14,572 nt of DNA from Bacillota bacterium (GCA_023458855.1 JAEWWQ010000337.1:1-14572), one strand, 5' to 3'. Positions 1 through 6,154 are shown, counted from the first letter of the stretch. Numbers and translations: made by a program. Notes: generated by a model from the sequence alone, not told the origin.

Positions 1-387
1 GTTTATAACTTCAAATCCGGCTAAATGATGGTTCAGTATACTTTCCTGTTCCTGATTCGAATACATTTTCAACTTTGATGTTGCATTGTCTAATGCCTCA
101 CTCAAAGGGTATCCAGCTTCTTTTGCAAAAACAGCAGCATGAAGGAGTGCCTTTTTTTCTTCCATATCAAATAGCAAAGGCGCTCTGATAAAATGATTCA
201 GCAGGCTATACCCGCCATTATGACCTGGGTCGGATATGATAGGGACTCCACTGGCACATAGTGCATCAATATACCGATATACTGTCCTTATATTTATTTC
301 CAATTTTTCTGATATTTGTTTTGCAGTCATTTTTACGCCTAAATTCAGCATCCACAGAATTGCCAGCATATTATCGTTTTTAGCCAT
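1..387 (-). CDS. YafY/WYL-type HTH transcriptional regulator, partial (C-terminus outside window)
   Basis: The reading frame is open from the ATG at 387-385 to the window edge, giving 129 residues that begin MAKNDNMLAILWMLNLG. Residues about 5-55 form a DeoR/HTH_11-like winged helix (TAKQISEKLEINIRTVYRYI is the recognition-helix region), followed by the HNGGYSLL element typical of YafY-type regulators. The WYL effector-binding domain expected after residue about 140 lies beyond the window. A strong Shine-Dalgarno (GGAGG, 400-396) sits 8 bases before the ATG. A perfect 7-5-7 palindrome upstream suggests autorepression. Such proteins usually repress or activate a neighbouring gene in response to a small ligand or single-stranded nucleic acid; the target here is unknown. 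Family assignment is from motif recognition and is fairly secure; ligand and target are not known. Confidence 0.85.
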   Translation of the reverse strand, partial: MAKNDNMLAILWMLNLGVKMTAKQISEKLEINIRTVYRYIDALCASGVPIISDPGHNGGYSLLNHFIRAPLLFDMEEKKALLHAAVFAKEAGYPLSEALDNATSKLKMYSNQEQESILNHHLAGFEVIN

Positions 388-427
388 AACGTGAACCTCC
401 TTCTTTTGAAGTTAAATATCTTTACTA

Positions 428-446
428 TCTGCTTGTAGTAAGCAGA
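428..446. promoter_or_regulatory. Candidate operator: perfect palindrome TCTGCTT-N5-AAGCAGA
   Basis: The two 7-base arms (428-434 and 440-446) are exact reverse complements with a 5-base spacer. On the minus strand the site lies just downstream of a plausible -10 (TAGAAT, complement of 453-458), so it would cover the transcription start of the YafY/WYL-type gene. This is a good place for a repressor, most simply the adjacent regulator itself. The palindrome is seen directly; its role as operator is inference. Confidence 0.5.
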
Positions 447-452
447 CCAGCC

Positions 453-458
453 ATTCTA
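453..458 (-). promoter_or_regulatory. Possible -10 box (TAGAAT) for the YafY/WYL-type regulator
   Basis: The complement of 453-458 reads TAGAAT, a five-of-six match to TATAAT. The -35 region about 17 bases upstream (CAATTG) is poor, so this would be a weak or activator-dependent promoter. Its placement directly next to the palindrome at 428-446 is the main support. Confidence 0.35.
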
Positions 459-510
459 TTTACATATAGCCTCTTCAATTGTAAGATTTCGTCATTTTTG
501 TGTCATTATG

Positions 511-666
511 TCACTCATTTTCAATTATGTAAAGAGTTTTTCTTGATTCTAAGGCAGAAACATCTTTCTCCATCTGCTTTAGCTTTCGGATATCTCTTCT
601 CCCATGTTGGCAAGTCTTTGTTTGGAAATCGGGTCTGTAGTGAATTTTGGGAAACACCTTAGCACA
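511..666 (-). pseudogene. Possible C-terminal remnant of an unidentified protein
   Basis: Reading the minus strand from 666 to the TGA at 513-511 gives about 51 open codons. They end in a charged, helix-forming stretch (RRDIRKLKQMEKDVSALE, then SRKTLYIIENE), which looks like a real coiled-coil protein tail rather than random AT-rich sequence. There is no credible start or Shine-Dalgarno; the only in-frame ATG is inside the helix. A second minus-strand frame over about 600-700 is also open, so a frameshifted gene end is possible. I cannot name the family. The remnant overlaps the tetR promoter region, so it is probably dead DNA. Confidence 0.3.
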
Positions 667-676
667 TCAAAAGATA

Positions 677-705
677 TTGACATTATCATAATAATGCGAT
701 ATGCT
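677..705 (+). promoter_or_regulatory. Predicted sigma-A promoter of the tetR-flavodoxin unit
   Basis: A consensus -35 (TTGACA, 677-682) is followed after 17 bases by TATGCT (700-705), a good -10. Transcription should begin near 712. This places ATG codons at 604 and 691 upstream of the RNA and makes them unlikely starts for the TetR protein. Two direct CAGTGT repeats (709-714 and 727-732) just downstream could be part of a regulator site, but they are not palindromic. Confidence 0.6.
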
Positions 706-723
706 GAACAGTGTTTAATATAT

Positions 724-1395
724 ATGCAGTGTACAACAAAAGGAGTGTTTACTATCGGTATTTCGGAACGAAAAGAGAGGGAAAAGGCAGAAATGCGTGA
801 AGATATCCTAAACGCTGCGCGTGAAATTGCGAGCAGCAGCGGAATAGATGGAATATCCATACGCAAAATTGCTGAAATGATTGAATATTCGCCCGCTATC
901 ATCTATCACTATTTTAAAAACAAAGAGGAAATCATTGAAATACTAATTGAAGAAAACTATCGCAAAATACTGGCTGCTTTGTCTTCTTTCAATACCGCTA
1001 ATAAAACGCGGGAAGAAAAACTGACGGAAAGCTGCAAAAGCTTTATTATGCTGGCTGTGCAAATGGGCGATGCCTATAAGAGCATCATGCTAAATAATTC
1101 AGCTACAGTTCTCGCACATACTTCCGTGTTACAACGGGGAGCCGCTTATGAACGTCCGGCGATCGCCATGTTGTGCGGAGCCCTGCGGGAACTGCCGGGC
1201 TTCACCAAAAAGGCTGACACTCAGGTAGAGCTGACAGCACAAATCATCTGGTCACTCGCCTTTGGACTCTCGTTACGACTCATTGTAGAGCAAGTGGATG
1301 ATGCCCAGCGACAGCGGTTAATCGACCATACAGCAGATTTTGTTTTATCTGCGCTAAAAAATGTGAATGAACAGAATACGATGGAAATTGAATGA
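724..1395 (+). CDS. TetR/AcrR-family transcriptional regulator
   Basis: This one-component DNA-binding repressor has 223 residues if it starts at ATG 724. The N-terminal helix-turn-helix domain spans residues about 14-72 (ISIRKIAEMIEYSPAIIYHYF is its core, with the typical YHYFKNKEEI end). The remaining about 150 residues are an all-helical ligand/dimer domain that cannot be tied to a ligand. The true start is uncertain. ATG 724 is the first ATG after the predicted transcription start, but the good Shine-Dalgarno (741-745) instead serves ATC 754, exactly where homologues have their initiator Met before GISERKEREK. GTG 745 is also in frame but overlaps the Shine-Dalgarno. The gene lies 97 bases ahead of a flavodoxin on the same strand, which is probably its regulated partner. 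The 3' half is clearly richer in G+C and in CGC/CGG-type codons than nearby genes, suggesting transfer. Confidence 0.85.
   Translation: MQCTTKGVFTIGISERKEREKAEMREDILNAAREIASSSGIDGISIRKIAEMIEYSPAIIYHYFKNKEEIIEILIEENYRKILAALSSFNTANKTREEKLTESCKSFIMLAVQMGDAYKSIMLNNSATVLAHTSVLQRGAAYERPAIAMLCGALRELPGFTKKADTQVELTAQIIWSLAFGLSLRLIVEQVDDAQRQRLIDHTADFVLSALKNVNEQNTMEIE
741..745 (+). promoter_or_regulatory. Shine-Dalgarno AGGAG that points to a start at ATC 754 of the TetR gene
   Basis: This is the only good ribosome binding site near the tetR start. It lies 8 bases before ATC at 754-756, whereas the ATG at 724 has no recognisable Shine-Dalgarno. From the ATC the protein would begin with the sequence GISERKEREK after the initiator, which is how many clostridial TetR regulators start. 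Confidence 0.5.
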
Positions 1396-1492
1396 AGTAT
1401 CAAAAAGTGTCAGCGTGCTTACCGTGTTTATGAAAAAAATCAGAGAACCTGCGGCTCACGAAGTGTCAAGTAACGAAAGGAAGCAATCCAGC

Positions 1493-1972
1493 ATGAAAAG
1501 TTTAATCATATATGCCACACGCTATGGCAGTGCCGCTGAAGTGGCACGACGCATACAGAAAGAAATTGGCGACGATTGTACGGCAGTAAATATCACGAGT
1601 GAAAATGTACCGCCGCTCGACACGTTTGATATCGTTATTCTCGGCGGCTCTATTTACATAGGAAAAGCTCAAAAAGAGTTGACTTCATTTGCCGCGGCCA
1701 ATTTAAAGCAATTGCTTTCAAAAAAAGTCGGTCTGTATCTCTGTGCCGGTGCACAAAAGCAGGAAGAATGCAACAAGGAGCTGCTTGGAGCCTTTCAGTC
1801 TGAATTGTATGCCCATGCCATGACAAAAGCTGTGCTTGGCTACGCCTTCGCCTTTGAAAAGATGCGTTTTTTCGATAGACTGATAATGAAAAAAATCAAA
1901 GGTGACGCTGTGAGCACCGCTGAATATTTTGAAGAGCGTATTTCGCAGTTTGCCAAAACACTCACAGAGTAA
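1493..1972 (+). CDS. Flavodoxin-domain protein (HemG-like short flavodoxin)
   Basis: A 159-residue protein with a flavodoxin fold. Residues 3-14 (SLIIYATRYGSA) are the first beta strand plus the FMN phosphate-binding loop, and residues about 45-57 (DIVILGGSIYIGK) match the second FMN-contacting strand and loop. It resembles the flavodoxin_5/HemG-type group, in which members move electrons by bound FMN. A role as protoporphyrinogen dehydrogenase is only one possibility and should not be assumed. The start at ATG 1493 is chosen because of AAAGGAAG about 9 bases upstream; the frame is open further upstream but without a ribosome site. It is probably co-transcribed with the TetR gene. Its stop codon lies about 10 bases from where recognisable AbiEii sequence begins on the other strand, so this is an insertion or deletion junction. 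Confidence 0.8.
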   Translation: MKSLIIYATRYGSAAEVARRIQKEIGDDCTAVNITSENVPPLDTFDIVILGGSIYIGKAQKELTSFAAANLKQLLSKKVGLYLCAGAQKQEECNKELLGAFQSELYAHAMTKAVLGYAFAFEKMRFFDRLIMKKIKGDAVSTAEYFEERISQFAKTLTE

Positions 1973-2440
1973 TAAAGCCTTTTAGCGTCTCCTCTGATAG
2001 ATTAATTCTTCTAATCGTTGCATCCATGTCCATAGTTGATCGAGTGTCAATACCAACCATAGCTGCAACTAACATGCCACCTTTTAAAATAAACTTATCA
2101 GGGAATGGAGATACAGATATTCTCTCCAGTAACCTCTCAAGCATAAAATTTCTTAGTATAATTTCAGCTTGAATACTTTTTTCCTCTGACACCACTGCGG
2201 CATCCTGGTTGTTTCTATCTCGAAGAATATCGCAAATGCTACGCTCCATATTATATGTTTTGATACCATTTCCAAAAGAGGTCTGCATGGTACAGATCCC
2301 AAGATCAAGCAACTCTTTTTTGATGGTATGTACAATGAGACCCTCTTGATTTAACTTACTTGTATTATATCCTGTTGGAACGGTAACACTATATGCTACC
2401 GGATCACGATCCGCAGGAATTGTCTTTTCCTGCCTTAAAC
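1962..2440 (-). pseudogene. Fused AbiEi antitoxin / AbiEii toxin relic (type IV toxin-antitoxin)
   Basis: Minus-strand reading from about 2440 to the TGA at 1964-1962 gives one open frame with two recognisable pieces. The first (about 2415-2210) is the C-terminal half of an AbiEi-like antitoxin: DRDPVAYSVTVPTGYNTSKL, then KKELLDLGI and YNMERSICDILRDRNNQD. The second (about 2185-1985) is the N-terminal part of an AbiEii-like nucleotidyltransferase toxin: RNFMLERLLERIS, DKFILKGGMLVAAMVG and the acidic motif TMDMDATI. The antitoxin lacks its DNA-binding N-terminus and its natural C-terminus. The toxin lacks its first residues and everything after LSEETL. An in-frame deletion therefore joined the two genes, and further deletion or insertion removed both ends. 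No good ribosome site precedes it. It is almost certainly non-functional. AbiE systems act as phage-abortive-infection and plasmid-stability modules. Confidence 0.8.
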
Positions 2441-2441
2441 T

Positions 2442-2663
2442 TTACTCATAATATGAAACCCGCTGCTCAGTCATAAAACCCCATCGAAAACCAAATTTAT
2501 CTATAAATACAACCTCACACGAACTATAAGTGGTACTATGTATAGGATATATCGTTATACTACCTTCTTTTAAAATATTATATGCATTTTTAGCCTCATC
2601 ACTTGTATCGAATGTCACAGTAAGTGATAATTGTTTATCCATAAAGATACTTTTCTCGTTCAA
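2442..2663 (-). pseudogene. VOC (glyoxalase/PhnB-like) protein, C-terminal fragment
   Basis: The minus-strand frame ends at TAA 2444-2442 and contains the second half of a VOC-superfamily protein of the PhnB/3-demethylubiquinone-methyltransferase-like type. It has DKQLSLTVTFDTSDEAKNAY, then ILKEGSITIYP, STTYSSCEVVFIDKFGFRW and GFMTEQ. Complete relatives are about 130-145 residues with two beta-alpha-beta-beta-beta units; here the first unit is missing. The frame stays open upstream to about 2740 but shows no VOC sequence there. The only starts available are TTG 2663 and ATG about 2642, both without a clear Shine-Dalgarno. It is most likely a decayed gene. It shares frame and stop codon with the AbiE relic immediately downstream, so the two fragments are fused apart from one TAA. 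Confidence 0.7.
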
Positions 2664-2733
2664 GTAGATTGTTAGTTTATGTTGCCAATCTGCTATACCG
2701 ATAAGATTTCTATAACTCCTGCTACTTGTTTCA

Positions 2734-3753
2734 TTATTCTTTTTCCTGCCACATTTTAATTACCTTTTCAACCTCAGCAATTAACTGTTCTTTATCCGGA
2801 ATATAATAAGTATATTTTGAAGCAAAAATATTATTTGATAATCCACCTAATGCATATTCAGCAGTCAGAGCATCTTTATCTGTACAAAGAATAATACCTA
2901 TCGGTTTATTATCTTCTTCATCATTTACTTCACTCTCATAATAATTTAAGTACAAATTCAACTGACCTGCTGCCTCTGGCATAAGTTTGGTTGTCTTTAA
3001 TTCTATGATAACATACGACTTCAAAGGTTTATTGTAGAAAACCATATCTGCATAATAATGGGTATTATTTATTGTGATTCTCTGCTGTGTTCCAACAAAC
3101 ATAAAACCTCTGCCCAATTCAAGAATGAATTTTTCAATTTGTTCCACTAGCGCTTTTTCTAAATCACTTTCCATAACTGGTTTATCTTCAGGTATCCCAA
3201 GGAATTCAAATACATATGGATCTTTGATAATATCTTTAGGTTCTGTAATTTCAATTCCATTCGTTGCTAACCTTAATACTTCCTGTTTATTTACCTCACC
3301 TTTAGATAGCAACAGGCGTTCATATAACGAGGTATTTATTTGCCGTTTTAATTCTCGTACAGACCAATTTGAATTAATTGCTTCTCTTTCATAAAAACCA
3401 CGCTTATCTTTCTCTGCAATACTTAATAGTTCGCAATAATGAGACCAACTCAATTTGCCAGACAGCGTCTGGCATTTTTCATAATTCATATAAAATGTTC
3501 TCATATTCTGCAGATTGGACCTAGAAAATCCCTTCCCAAATTCAGCTGTCAATGTCTTAGAAAGTTGTTTTAATGTCTGTTCCCCATATTCAGCTCGAAT
3601 ACTATCATTTTGCTCGTAACGAATTATAATCTCTCCAATCTTCCAATAGGAAATGATTAATTCGTTATTAACTTCTCTGGCAACATTTCTCCTTGCTGTA
3701 TCAAGGATATTTCTTATTTCACCTACTAGCGGTTTCATGATTTTATTATCCAT
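2734..3753 (-). CDS. DUF1016/YhcG-family PD-(D/E)XK nuclease domain protein
   Basis: The protein has 339 residues, close to the usual length of the family. Residues about 6-150 form the N-terminal DUF1016 domain (YWKIGEIIIRYEQ, FGKGFSRSNLQNMRTFY, LSWSHYCELLSIAE). Residues about 170-339 form the nuclease domain, with D236 (HYYADMVFY), E251-L-K253 (YVIIELKT) and Q264 (AGQLNLYL), so the PD-(D/E)XK metal-binding core looks intact. Start at 3753: AAAGGAGT (3768-3761) lies 7 bases upstream, whereas the ATG 24 bases further upstream has none. The gene has its own predicted promoter overlapping the rlmD stop codon. Family members occur in defence islands, in type I restriction loci and as solitary mobile genes; the exact substrate is not established. 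Neighbouring AbiE relics fit a defence-type accessory region. No methyltransferase or specificity subunit is visible here. Confidence 0.88.
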   Translation of the reverse strand: MDNKIMKPLVGEIRNILDTARRNVAREVNNELIISYWKIGEIIIRYEQNDSIRAEYGEQTLKQLSKTLTAEFGKGFSRSNLQNMRTFYMNYEKCQTLSGKLSWSHYCELLSIAEKDKRGFYEREAINSNWSVRELKRQINTSLYERLLLSKGEVNKQEVLRLATNGIEITEPKDIIKDPYVFEFLGIPEDKPVMESDLEKALVEQIEKFILELGRGFMFVGTQQRITINNTHYYADMVFYNKPLKSYVIIELKTTKLMPEAAGQLNLYLNYYESEVNDEEDNKPIGIILCTDKDALTAEYALGGLSNNIFASKYTYYIPDKEQLIAEVEKVIKMWQEKE

Positions 3754-3786
3754 ATTTTCAACTCCTTTCTTAAACATTATTCAACA

Positions 3787-3813
3787 ATAATTCTACATTC
3801 CTATTAGAATTAT
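3787..3813. repeat. Perfect inverted repeat (9-base arms, 9-base loop) over the nuclease promoter
   Basis: ATAATTCTA (3787-3795) is exactly complementary to TAGAATTAT (3805-3813). The right arm contains the predicted -10 of the nuclease gene and the loop contains its expected start site. This geometry fits an operator for a dimeric regulator. It could instead be a weak AT-only RNA hairpin after rlmD, but no T-run follows on the minus strand. Confidence 0.5.
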
Positions 3814-3831
3814 GCTTCATATTAATATCAA
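3803..3831 (-). promoter_or_regulatory. Predicted promoter of the DUF1016 nuclease gene
   Basis: On the minus strand TTGATA (complement of 3826-3831) is separated by 17 bases from TCTAAT (complement of 3803-3808); each matches five of six consensus bases. The -35 overlaps the TGA stop codon of rlmD. Transcription would begin near 3796, about 43 bases before the ATG. The gene can thus be expressed independently of the rlmD operon. Confidence 0.5.
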
Positions 3832-5201
3832 TTCCTATTAAGAAGCACGAGGCTCTCACAATGAACCGTATGACTGAACTGATCGACTGCCCTCACCCGC
3901 TCAATCCTGTAGTCCTTCTCACATAGGATTTGCAGGTCCCGTGCGAGTGTCGCCGAATCGCAGCTCACGTATACGATACGTTTTGGCTGCATCTTAAGCA
4001 TGGTCTGCAGGCATTGTTCATCGCAGCCTTTTCTGGGTGGATCTACAACGATGACATCCGCATAGATTCCATTCTCTTCATATTGCTGTGGGAGTACCTC
4101 TTCTGCTTTACCCACGTAAAATTCCACATTCTCTATCTGATTGATCTTGGCGTTATTTTTTGCATCTGAAATTGCCTGCGGCACGATTTCCACGCCATAA
4201 ACCTTTTTTGCTTTTTGGGATAAAAATAAGGATATGGTACCGATTCCGCAATAAAGATCCCAGACTGTCTCCTCTCCCTGCAAATCTGCATATTCCATGG
4301 CAAGGCGATATAGTTTTTCAGTCTGAACGGAATTCACCTGATAAAAAGAAAGCGGTGATATCTGGAATTTGATATCTCCGATATAGTCTGTAATGTAACT
4401 TTTTCCCCACAGGTCCCGAATTTCCTTCCCCATAATTACATTGGTCTTCTCTGTATTTATGCTTATGGAGATACTTGTCATATTTTCAAGTTTACATAAT
4501 TCTTTGATCAGTTTTTCCGAGTTGGGAAGCTTCTCTCCATTAATAACAAGGCATACCATAATTTCCTGTGTTTTATGCCCGATTCGTATCAATATATGAC
4601 GTATCAGACCTTTACCACTTTCTTCATTGTAGGGAAGCACTTGATTTGTCTTCATATATGCCAATATAATCTGTAATATTTTTTCATTCTTCCGGTTGCC
4701 TAGACAGCAATCTGTATTCGCAATGATTGTATGTGTTCTTCCTGCATAAAATCCGGTGATTGGATTACCATCTTTATCTGCTCCAATCGGAAACTGCGCC
4801 TTGTTACGATAGTAATACGGATCTTCCATTCCTACAATCGGTTCCATCACAGAATCTATAAAGCCTTCTTCAAACTTTCCGATGCGAATCAGGTTATTCC
4901 GCACTTTATCTTGTTTAAATGCCAATTGTTTCTCGTAGGAAAGAGCCTGTATCTGACATCCGCCGCATTGTTTATGGAACTGGCAGCGCGGATTTGTACG
5001 GAATTGCGAGGCCGTAAGAATCCTCTCTAACCTTGCATAGGCATAATTCTTCTTCGGTTTCACAATCTTTGCTTCTATTATATCGCCGACAATGGCATCC
5101 TTTACAAATACTGTATATCCCTGAATCTTACCAATGCCTTCGCCCTCATTTCCCATATCTGTAATTGTAATTGTCACCATATCATTTTTCTTAAATTCCA
5201 T
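3828..5201 (-). CDS. rlmD: 23S rRNA (uracil-C5)-methyltransferase, RlmD/RlmCD type
   Basis: A full-length 457-residue SAM-dependent enzyme that methylates C5 of uracil in 23S rRNA (U1939 for RlmD; some Firmicute homologues, called RlmCD, also modify U747). Residues 1-60 form a TRAM RNA-binding domain. C73, C79, C82 and C165 or C166 are placed to hold the [4Fe-4S] cluster. The SAM motif WDLYCGIGTISLF is at residues 314-326, DPPRKG at 387-392, and the catalytic Cys is C414 in the motif VYVSCDSATLARD; the C-terminal QFSHTVHCE completes the family signature. The gene follows yhaM by 8 bases, and its Shine-Dalgarno (GGAG) overlaps the yhaM stop codon, indicating translational coupling. Which uracil or uracils it modifies cannot be read from the sequence. 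Confidence 0.93.
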   Translation of the reverse strand: MEFKKNDMVTITITDMGNEGEGIGKIQGYTVFVKDAIVGDIIEAKIVKPKKNYAYARLERILTASQFRTNPRCQFHKQCGGCQIQALSYEKQLAFKQDKVRNNLIRIGKFEEGFIDSVMEPIVGMEDPYYYRNKAQFPIGADKDGNPITGFYAGRTHTIIANTDCCLGNRKNEKILQIILAYMKTNQVLPYNEESGKGLIRHILIRIGHKTQEIMVCLVINGEKLPNSEKLIKELCKLENMTSISISINTEKTNVIMGKEIRDLWGKSYITDYIGDIKFQISPLSFYQVNSVQTEKLYRLAMEYADLQGEETVWDLYCGIGTISLFLSQKAKKVYGVEIVPQAISDAKNNAKINQIENVEFYVGKAEEVLPQQYEENGIYADVIVVDPPRKGCDEQCLQTMLKMQPKRIVYVSCDSATLARDLQILCEKDYRIERVRAVDQFSHTVHCESLVLLNRN

Positions 5202-5209
5202 TCGGACAT

Positions 5210-6154
5210 TTACTCCATTCTGGTCATACGAATATTTGATTCAAAAAGTCTATTGTAACCAAGCCATCCTGCTTCTGTATTGTTCTGTAAAAGCTCTGTA
5301 AACGTCTGCATTTTTGCATCCGTATTATCTGCAAGATTCAAAGCGGCCGCTTCCATAAGCGCCGGTTTTTTCGGAGAGCCATACTCTAATTCTCCATGAT
5401 GTGCCAGGATGCAATGCTTCAATTCAGAGGCAAGACCTGATGGAAATCCTGCAATATCCCTTATTTTATCTGTAATCATCTCGGTACCGATAATAATATG
5501 ACCCAGAAGATTTCCATCATCTGTATAATCATTTTCCGGGAAAAGAGAGATTTCTTTTGTCTTACCAATATCGTGGCATATTGCAGCACTAATAAGTAAA
5601 TCCTTTTTAAGCATTGGATATGTAGCACAATAATAAGCACACAGATTCGTTACACTTAGGGTATGTTCCAATAGTCCTCCTACAAATCCATGATGTACTG
5701 TTTTTGCCGCTGAAGAAGCTTTAAATGCCTTGATGAAATCTATATCTTCTACAAAGAATGACTCCATCATTTTTCTAAGATAAGGGTTCTCAATCTGTGA
5801 GACATATTTCAAGATTGCATCATACATTTCATCAATATTTTTAGCTGAAACCGGAAGATAATCTGCCGGATCATACTCTCCTTCCTGACACAATCTGGTT
5901 CTTTTTATACTGACCTGAAGCGCTCCCTGAAAACTGCTGACTTCACCGTATACTTCCACATAATCAAGTGTATCAAAATCCGCGATACCGGCACTGTTCG
6001 GATCCCAGATCTTGGCATCAATAGTTCCTGTCTTATCCTGCAGGATGACATTCTCATAAGATTTACCGTTTTTTGTTACCGCTGATTGTTTGTGTTTACA
6101 CAGGTAGATATCAAATACTCTATCTCCGTCGCTATAATCTTTAATATACTTCAT
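5210..6154 (-). CDS. yhaM: 3'-5' exoribonuclease YhaM family (OB-fold + HD domain)
   Basis: A 314-residue protein, the normal length for YhaM. Residues about 10-90 form an OB-fold nucleic-acid-binding domain (SYENVILQDKTGTIDAKIW, VEVYGEVSSFQGALQVSI). Residues about 150-300 form an HD metal-dependent phosphohydrolase domain: H164 (GGLLEHTLSV), H194-D195 (AAICHDIGKTKE), H219 (LLGHI), H252-H253 (LAHHGELEYGS) and D276. The Bacillus enzyme degrades single-stranded RNA from the 3' end and trims transcripts by a few bases. It is located between the HtrA-like gene (45 bases upstream) and rlmD (8 bases downstream) in one transcription unit. The start ATG 6154 is preceded by GGAAGGAAA, at slightly long spacing. 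Confidence 0.92.
   Translation of the reverse strand: MKYIKDYSDGDRVFDIYLCKHKQSAVTKNGKSYENVILQDKTGTIDAKIWDPNSAGIADFDTLDYVEVYGEVSSFQGALQVSIKRTRLCQEGEYDPADYLPVSAKNIDEMYDAILKYVSQIENPYLRKMMESFFVEDIDFIKAFKASSAAKTVHHGFVGGLLEHTLSVTNLCAYYCATYPMLKKDLLISAAICHDIGKTKEISLFPENDYTDDGNLLGHIIIGTEMITDKIRDIAGFPSGLASELKHCILAHHGELEYGSPKKPALMEAAALNLADNTDAKMQTFTELLQNNTEAGWLGYNRLFESNIRMTRME

Noticed and set aside
491..513. GTCA repeated three times within 23 bases as a regulatory array
   Set aside because: Unequal spacing (11 and 8 bases) and AT-rich context; may be chance.
604..723. TetR protein starting at ATG 604 or ATG 691
   Set aside because: Both lie upstream of the predicted transcription start and have no Shine-Dalgarno; the extra residues do not match TetR proteins.
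709..732. CAGTGT direct repeats as the TetR operator
   Set aside because: TetR operators are normally palindromic; two short direct repeats 18 bases apart are too weak to call.
579..902. Minus-strand open frame opposite the tetR start
   Set aside because: Most of it is the antisense of the tetR helix-turn-helix coding region, with no ribosome site and no recognisable motif; only the tail below about 666 may be a remnant, in another frame.
1962..2312. The 116-codon stretch as a functional AbiEii-type toxin or small protein
   Set aside because: It combines the tail of the antitoxin and the head of the toxin, lacks most of the toxin fold and has no ribosome binding site.
3787..3813. Inverted repeat as an intrinsic terminator for rlmD
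   Set aside because: The stem is almost entirely A/T and no U-run follows on the minus strand; the overlap with a predicted promoter makes an operator role more likely.
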